This document shows, piece after piece, positions 6,953 through 10,329 of a DNA stretch of 10,329 nucleotides (positions are counted from its first letter, which is position 1; each line of letters opens with the position of its first letter). A program made the position numbers and the translations under genes. Below the pieces are notes generated by a model. The model was not told where the DNA came from. It saw only the letters and a list, made by a program, of their open reading frames with translations, and searched no databases. The stretch covers positions 1,403 to 11,731 of the forward strand of contig DBRJ01000055.1 of the NCBI GenBank assembly GCA_002305915.1, read 5' to 3'. The DNA is from Pelotomaculum sp. UBA1371. GTDB lineage: Bacteria; Bacillota; Desulfotomaculia; Desulfotomaculales; Pelotomaculaceae.

Positions 6953-7246
6953 ATGAAAATTATCACAAACTACAGGCCGACAAAGGGTCAAAGAATCAAG
7001 TCATTCTTGATGACTCTGGTCATGCTGGCCATAGCCTTTCTTGCCGGGGCCGCCATGCAGAACACGGCTCACTTCCTGCAAGATTTGGCGGCGGCAGTGC
7101 CTGTTGCCCTGGACGGAATAAAAACATTCCTGCGGGAAAGGTTTGTTTTTAAAGTGAACGCGTTGGTAGGACAGTTAAAATGGACTGCAGTGGTCTCCCT
7201 TGCAATTTTATACAATGCCTTGTCCCACCGGGCCAGGAGTCCTTAA
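6953..7246 (+). CDS. Small membrane protein of unknown function
   Basis: A 97-residue protein I do not recognise. A basic N-terminus (RPTKGQRIK, 8-16) precedes a clear membrane segment at about 18-35 (FLMTLVMLAIAFLAGAAM). A middle stretch, 40-75, looks amphipathic, and a second weaker hydrophobic stretch follows at about 77-90 (WTAVVSLAILYNAL), with a basic tail HRAR. The positive-inside rule would put the N-terminus in the cytoplasm. ATG 6953 is preferred because GGAGG (6941-6945) lies 7 nt upstream; in-frame starts at GTG 6914 and ATG 6923 would add 13 or 10 residues with weaker sites. Small one- or two-segment proteins may be toxins, holin-like, regulators of membrane complexes or sporulation proteins; nothing here decides. 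The next gene follows after 25 nt, so they are likely co-transcribed. Confidence 0.75.
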   Translation: MKIITNYRPTKGQRIKSFLMTLVMLAIAFLAGAAMQNTAHFLQDLAAAVPVALDGIKTFLRERFVFKVNALVGQLKWTAVVSLAILYNALSHRARSP

Positions 7247-7271
7247 AAAGAATAGTTGAGGAGGGGCTTAA

Positions 7272-7412
7272 TTGGGAGACACAAGAATAATAGTTGTTTC
7301 CCGGCATTGGCCAAAGACGCTCCTGCAAAAATTTAAGCAGGAACTTAGGCTCAGACCTAAAAAGGCCGGCCGCAGATTCCGTCCATTTTATATCTTAGTT
7401 AAAAAGAGATAA
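7272..7412 (+). CDS. Very basic small protein, 46 residues
   Basis: TTG 7272 opens a 46-codon frame ending at TAA 7410-7412, preceded by GGAGGGG (7260-7266), one of the best ribosome sites in the window; the AGG-rich core ends 7 nt before the start. The product has 15 Lys/Arg and only two acidic residues. It begins MGDTRIIVVSRHWPK, has a short helix-like middle (LLQKFKQELRLR) and a tail rich in Arg and aromatic residues (KKAGRRFRPFYILVKKR). No Cys, no membrane segment. The charge suggests nucleic-acid or membrane-surface binding, but no family is recognised. It lies 25 nt after the membrane-protein gene and before the second structured RNA. The ribosome site and spacing are the main reasons to believe it. 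Confidence 0.55.
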   Translation: MGDTRIIVVSRHWPKTLLQKFKQELRLRPKKAGRRFRPFYILVKKR

Positions 7413-7455
7413 AAAGAAAATTAAAGAAGCAAGGTGATCGATTTGCTTGCATAAA

Positions 7456-7590
7456 CCCCCGGCCTGTTGGCGTGAGGGGGACTAAACAAAAATCAGCAAG
7501 GCAGTGATAAGGCATTATTATACCGGGTTATTTATAGTAAATATTACCTGCGGGTCAAAACCCCCTCAACATGCCTTCTGCCGATGATTT
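7456..7590 (+). ncRNA. Candidate structured RNA with nested stems and possible pseudoknot
   Basis: After the small-protein operon a non-coding stretch contains nested collinear pairings. AAATCA 7490-7495 pairs with TGATTT 7585-7590, GGCAG 7500-7504 with CTGCC 7578-7582, and AAGGCAT 7509-7515 with ATGCCTT 7571-7577. Inside is a hairpin (7523-7534 with 7538-7554: TATTTA/TAAATA on GGGT/ACCT). Upstream, CCCCC 7456-7460 can pair with GGGGG 7476-7480. The same G tract, as TGAGGGGG 7473-7480, can pair over 8 bp with CCCCCTCA 7561-7568, giving either a pseudoknot or a switch between two states. An intrinsic terminator follows at 7614. It may be the 3' part of the operon transcript, a free RNA, or an attenuator before gyrA. 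No known family is recognised. Confidence 0.5.
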
Positions 7591-7613
7591 AAAAATTGAA
7601 TAACTGCGCTTTG

Positions 7614-7638
7614 GAGCGGGAATTAAGCCCGCTCTTTT
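7614..7638 (+). terminator. Intrinsic terminator before gyrA
   Basis: A perfect 7-bp GC-rich stem (GAGCGGG 7614-7620 / CCCGCTC 7628-7634) with a 7-nt loop is followed by TTTT (7635-7638). It ends the gyrB-gyrA island transcript just before the gyrA promoter. A smaller hairpin, CGCT 7607-7610 / AGCG 7615-7618, would compete with its 5' arm. Confidence 0.8.
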
Positions 7639-7666
7639 AATCTATAAACAGGATGATTGGCTAAAA

Positions 7667-7695
7667 TTGCATTTGACAGTTTATTCTGGTATAAT
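7667..7695 (+). promoter_or_regulatory. Promoter of gyrA, extended -10
   Basis: TTGCAT (7667-7672) is 17 nt from a perfect TATAAT (7690-7695), preceded by TGG (7687-7689) as an extended -10. The consensus TTGACA at 7673-7678 is only 11 nt from the -10 and so is not the working -35 for it. The gyrA start is 35 nt downstream of the -10. Confidence 0.75.
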
Positions 7696-7730
7696 TCCAT
7701 CGAAATGAATTAAGGGTAGAGGTGACCTTT

Positions 7731-10157
7731 TTGCCGTCCTCAAAAGGTAAAGTTATCCCAGTAAATATCAACGATGAAATGAAGCATTCCTACCTGGACT
7801 ATGCCATGAGCGTAATTGTCGGGCGGGCCCTGCCGGATGTTAGGGACGGGCTGAAACCGGTCCACAGGCGTATCCTTTACGCCATGAACAGCCTCGGTCT
7901 GACGCCGGATAAGAACCATCGCAAATCAGCTTACATTGTCGGTGAAGTCCTGGCAAAGTATCACCCCCACGGAGATGTGGCCGTATACGACGCTCTGGTC
8001 CGTCTTGCTCAGGACTTTGCCTGTCGTTACCCCCTGGTGGATGGTCACGGTAACTTCGGCTCAGTGGATGGAGACTCCGCAGCAGCCATGCGTTATACTG
8101 AAGCCCGCTTGGCCAGGATCTCCCTGGAAATGCTGTCTGATATCGATAAGAATACCGTTGACTTTATTCCCAATTATGATGAGAGAACTGAGGAACCTAC
8201 AGTTTTACCTGCCAGGATCCCAAATTTACTGGTAAATGGTTCGGCCGGCATTGCCGTGGGCATGGCCACCAACATACCGCCCCATAATCTAGGGGAAGTA
8301 ATTGATGGGGTCATTATGCTGATAGACAATCCTGATGCGGATATTAAGGATTTGATGAGCGTCGTCAAAGGGCCGGACTTTCCCACCGCCGGCTTGATTA
8401 TGGGCCGGGAGGGCATCTGGAACGCCTACCGTACCGGGAGGGGAAGCATCAAAATACGTGCCAGGGTCAGTATTGAACCCATAGCCGGAGGCAAACACAG
8501 TATTATTGTCACTGAGATACCCTACCAGGTTAACAAGGCCAGGCTCATTGAAAAAATCGCAGAATTGGTCAAGGAAAAAAAACTGGAAGGGATCAGCGAT
8601 CTCCGGGACGAATCGGACCGGAGCGGTATGAGTATTTATATAGAATTGAAGAGGGACGCCAACCCCCAGGTTGTTCTGAACCAGCTATACAAACACACCC
8701 AGTTGCAGGATACCTTCGGAGTGATTATGCTGGCGCTGGTGGATGGAGAACCCCGGGTTCTGAACTTGAAGCAGATGCTTTTTTACTACCTGGAACATCA
8801 AAAGGACGTAATTGTCAGGCGTACCCGGTATGAGCTGAACAAGGCGGAAGCCAGGGCGCACATCGTGGAAGGCCTGCGCATTGCCTTGACCTACCTGGAT
8901 GAAGTGATTAAAACAATCCGGGCTTCCCAGACCACGGATATCGCCAAAAAAGCATTAATAGAAAAGTTCACCCTTTCCGAAAAACAGGCCGAGGCTATAG
9001 TTGAAATGCGCCTGCGTCAATTGACCGGCTTGGAACGGGAAAAACTGGAGCAGGAATACAAAGACCTTATGGAAAAAATAGCCTATCTCCGCTCGGTCCT
9101 TGAAGACGACCGAAAAGTCCTCGGAATTATTAAAGAAGAGCTTACTGCTGTCCGGAAAAAATATGCTGATGCCCGGCGCACGGTTATTACAAATGAGGAT
9201 GTTAATTTAGAAGCGGAAGATTTAATCCCGGAAGAAGACGTGGTTATTACCATCACCAACCAGGGTTATATTAAGAGAATTCCCCTGGATACCTACCGCA
9301 GTCAGCGCCGGGGCGGGCGCGGTGTTACGGCCATGGGCACCAAAACGGAGGACTTTGTTCACCATCTTTTTATTACAACAACACACCATTTCTTTTTATT
9401 TTTTACCAACCAGGGAAAGGTTTACCGCCTGAAGGTGCACGAAATTCCCGAAGCTGGACGCCAGGCCAAGGGTACGGCTGCCGTAAATCTTCTTTTTATC
9501 GGGAACGAAGAAAAAATAACCACTGTTATACCTGTCCGGGAATTTGATACCAATCAATACCTTTTCATGACAACCCGCAGGGGTATGGTTAAAAAAACAT
9601 CATTAAGTGAATACAATACCTCCCGCAGGGACGGAATCATTGCCATTTCCCTGAAGGAAGGGGATCAGTTGGTAGGCGTCGAGTTAACCAGCGGAGAAGA
9701 AGAAATTGTTTTAGCAACCAGAGGTGGCAAGGCTATCCGCTTTTTAGAAGAAGAAGTGCGTCCGATGGGACGGGCAACCCGGGGTGTCAAAGGAATCAGT
9801 CTGACATCAAAAGACGAGGTTATCGGCATGCAAACTGTTCGTCCGGATGCTTATTTACTTGCAGTTACAGCCAACGGCTTTGGCAAGCGCACCCATCTTT
9901 CCGAGTACCGCCGGCAAAGCAGGGGCGGTAAAGGCATAATAAATATTAAGACCTCGGAGAGGAACGGCCCGGTAGTGGCGGTGGAAGTCATTAGAAATGA
10001 TGAAGAAATTATGATTATTAGCGCCGAGGGTATAATCATCCGGTTAAAAGCAGAAGATATATCAATTATAGGCCGCTCTACCCAGGGTGTGACCCTGATG
10101 CGGCTTGACCCGGGAGATAATGTCGTTGCCGTGGCGAAAGTAGATACCGATGAATAA
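7731..10157 (+). CDS. gyrA: DNA gyrase subunit A
   Basis: GyrA is the breakage-reunion and DNA-wrapping subunit of gyrase. The 808-residue length fits. The winged-helix region carries the catalytic Tyr122 in AAMRYTEARL; with this start the numbering equals that of E. coli. The quinolone-binding segment reads HPHGDVAVYD (78-87), so position 83 is Val and 87 is Asp. A coiled-coil tower follows (about 360-480), then the beta-pinwheel DNA-wrapping domain (about 500-800) with the GyrA box QRRGGRG (525-531), which marks gyrase rather than topoisomerase IV. The C-terminus lacks the long acidic tail of B. subtilis GyrA. TTG 7731 is preferred because AGAGGTGA (7718-7725) lies 5 nt upstream; GTG 7722, inside that site, would add three residues. 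It has its own promoter and is separated from gyrB by about 2 kb. Confidence 0.97.
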   Translation: MPSSKGKVIPVNINDEMKHSYLDYAMSVIVGRALPDVRDGLKPVHRRILYAMNSLGLTPDKNHRKSAYIVGEVLAKYHPHGDVAVYDALVRLAQDFACRYPLVDGHGNFGSVDGDSAAAMRYTEARLARISLEMLSDIDKNTVDFIPNYDERTEEPTVLPARIPNLLVNGSAGIAVGMATNIPPHNLGEVIDGVIMLIDNPDADIKDLMSVVKGPDFPTAGLIMGREGIWNAYRTGRGSIKIRARVSIEPIAGGKHSIIVTEIPYQVNKARLIEKIAELVKEKKLEGISDLRDESDRSGMSIYIELKRDANPQVVLNQLYKHTQLQDTFGVIMLALVDGEPRVLNLKQMLFYYLEHQKDVIVRRTRYELNKAEARAHIVEGLRIALTYLDEVIKTIRASQTTDIAKKALIEKFTLSEKQAEAIVEMRLRQLTGLEREKLEQEYKDLMEKIAYLRSVLEDDRKVLGIIKEELTAVRKKYADARRTVITNEDVNLEAEDLIPEEDVVITITNQGYIKRIPLDTYRSQRRGGRGVTAMGTKTEDFVHHLFITTTHHFFLFFTNQGKVYRLKVHEIPEAGRQAKGTAAVNLLFIGNEEKITTVIPVREFDTNQYLFMTTRRGMVKKTSLSEYNTSRRDGIIAISLKEGDQLVGVELTSGEEEIVLATRGGKAIRFLEEEVRPMGRATRGVKGISLTSKDEVIGMQTVRPDAYLLAVTANGFGKRTHLSEYRRQSRGGKGIINIKTSERNGPVVAVEVIRNDEEIMIISAEGIIIRLKAEDISIIGRSTQGVTLMRLDPGDNVVAVAKVDTDE

Positions 10158-10208
10158 AATAGGATTAATAACAATAGTAATAATAAAATGTAAAAAGTGC
10201 TTAGAGAT

Positions 10209-10240
10209 GGCTTGACATAGATCAAGCCCTGTGCTAAATT
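10209..10240 (+). promoter_or_regulatory. Promoter-like sequence overlapping a perfect dyad (possible operator)
   Basis: TTGACA (10212-10217) and TAAATT (10235-10240) are 17 nt apart, with TGC before the -10. The -35 lies within a perfect 7-bp inverted repeat, GGCTTGA 10209-10215 / TCAAGCC 10222-10228, with a 6-nt centre. No T run follows, so it is not an obvious gyrA terminator. It would drive a gene or RNA beginning near 10247, mostly outside the window. Confidence 0.5.
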
Positions 10241-10251
10241 AAGTATTGTGC

Positions 10252-10278
10252 CGCCCGGTAGCTGCTTGCGGCCGGGCG
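10252..10278 (+). other. GC-rich hairpin downstream of the last promoter; no gene identified to the window end
   Basis: CGCCCGG 10252-10258 pairs with CCGGGCG 10272-10278 around a 13-nt loop, just after the predicted transcription start, so it may be leader RNA. One + frame is open from 10243 to the window end and its last part (GYKDLKSLIEGGKEAK) looks protein-like, but its only usable start is TTG 10246 with no ribosome site. I do not call a gene. Confidence 0.3.
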
Positions 10279-10329
10279 TCCGGCTACAAAGACCTGAAAT
10301 CACTGATTGAAGGCGGCAAAGAAGCCAAA

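Noticed and set aside
6892..7152. An 86-codon + frame overlapping the membrane-protein gene
   Set aside because: It starts at TTG without a ribosome site, its product has no coherent domain or membrane pattern, and it overlaps a frame with a clear membrane segment and a strong ribosome site.
7673..7695. TTGACA-TATAAT as a perfect-consensus gyrA promoter
   Set aside because: The spacer is only 11 nt, too short for a sigma-A promoter; TTGCAT six bases upstream has the proper 17-nt spacing.
9851..10303. A 150-codon minus-strand frame over the gyrA 3' end
   Set aside because: It is the antisense shadow of gyrA with no ribosome site or domain, and all supported genes here are on the + strand.

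Overview
The window reads as the replication-origin region of a Gram-positive chromosome (Bacillota). The gene order dnaA - dnaN - S4 protein (yaaA) - recF - remB - gyrB ... gyrA, all on the + strand, is the classical Firmicute oriC order. The presence of remB (DUF370), the moderate GC content with GC-rich patches, the Shine-Dalgarno sites and the frequent TTG/GTG starts point to a clostridial lineage, perhaps Desulfotomaculum/Pelotomaculum-like Peptococcaceae. That genus-level guess is inference only.

Layout. 1-711: 3' part of dnaA (AAA+ sensor region and the DNA-binding domain IV). 712-924: dnaA-dnaN intergenic region with a weak terminator-like hairpin, two degenerate DnaA boxes, an in-phase CTA/TTA/CTA run matching the DnaA-trio pattern and an AT-rich tract; this is the probable unwinding site of oriC. 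925-3663: dnaN, yaaA, recF and remB as a compact operon, with yaaA running 59 nt into recF. 3664-5802: gyrB with its own putative promoter and a strong intrinsic terminator.

5803-7640 is the unusual part: about 1.8 kb between gyrB and gyrA with no gene I recognise. It holds a coiled-coil protein with a possible ribbon-helix-helix N-terminus (5862-6533), a well-folding candidate RNA with a four-way junction (6561-6688), a 43-codon reading frame whose ribosome binding site and start lie in the last hairpin of that RNA, a 97-residue membrane protein (6953-7246), a very basic 46-residue protein (7272-7412), and a second candidate structured RNA with a possible pseudoknot (7456-7590) that ends at an intrinsic terminator (7614-7638).

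7667-10157: gyrA with a near-consensus extended -10 promoter. 10158-10329: a perfect 7-bp dyad overlapping a promoter-like sequence, a GC-rich hairpin, and no gene I can support.

Together, the recognised genes provide initiation (DnaA, oriC), processivity (DnaN), recombinational repair (RecF) and supercoiling control (GyrA/GyrB), with RemB as a DNA-binding regulator. The gyrB-gyrA gap is the best place to look for something undescribed: two RNA structures and three or four small or unfamiliar proteins, all on the same strand and ended by a terminator before gyrA restarts from its own promoter.
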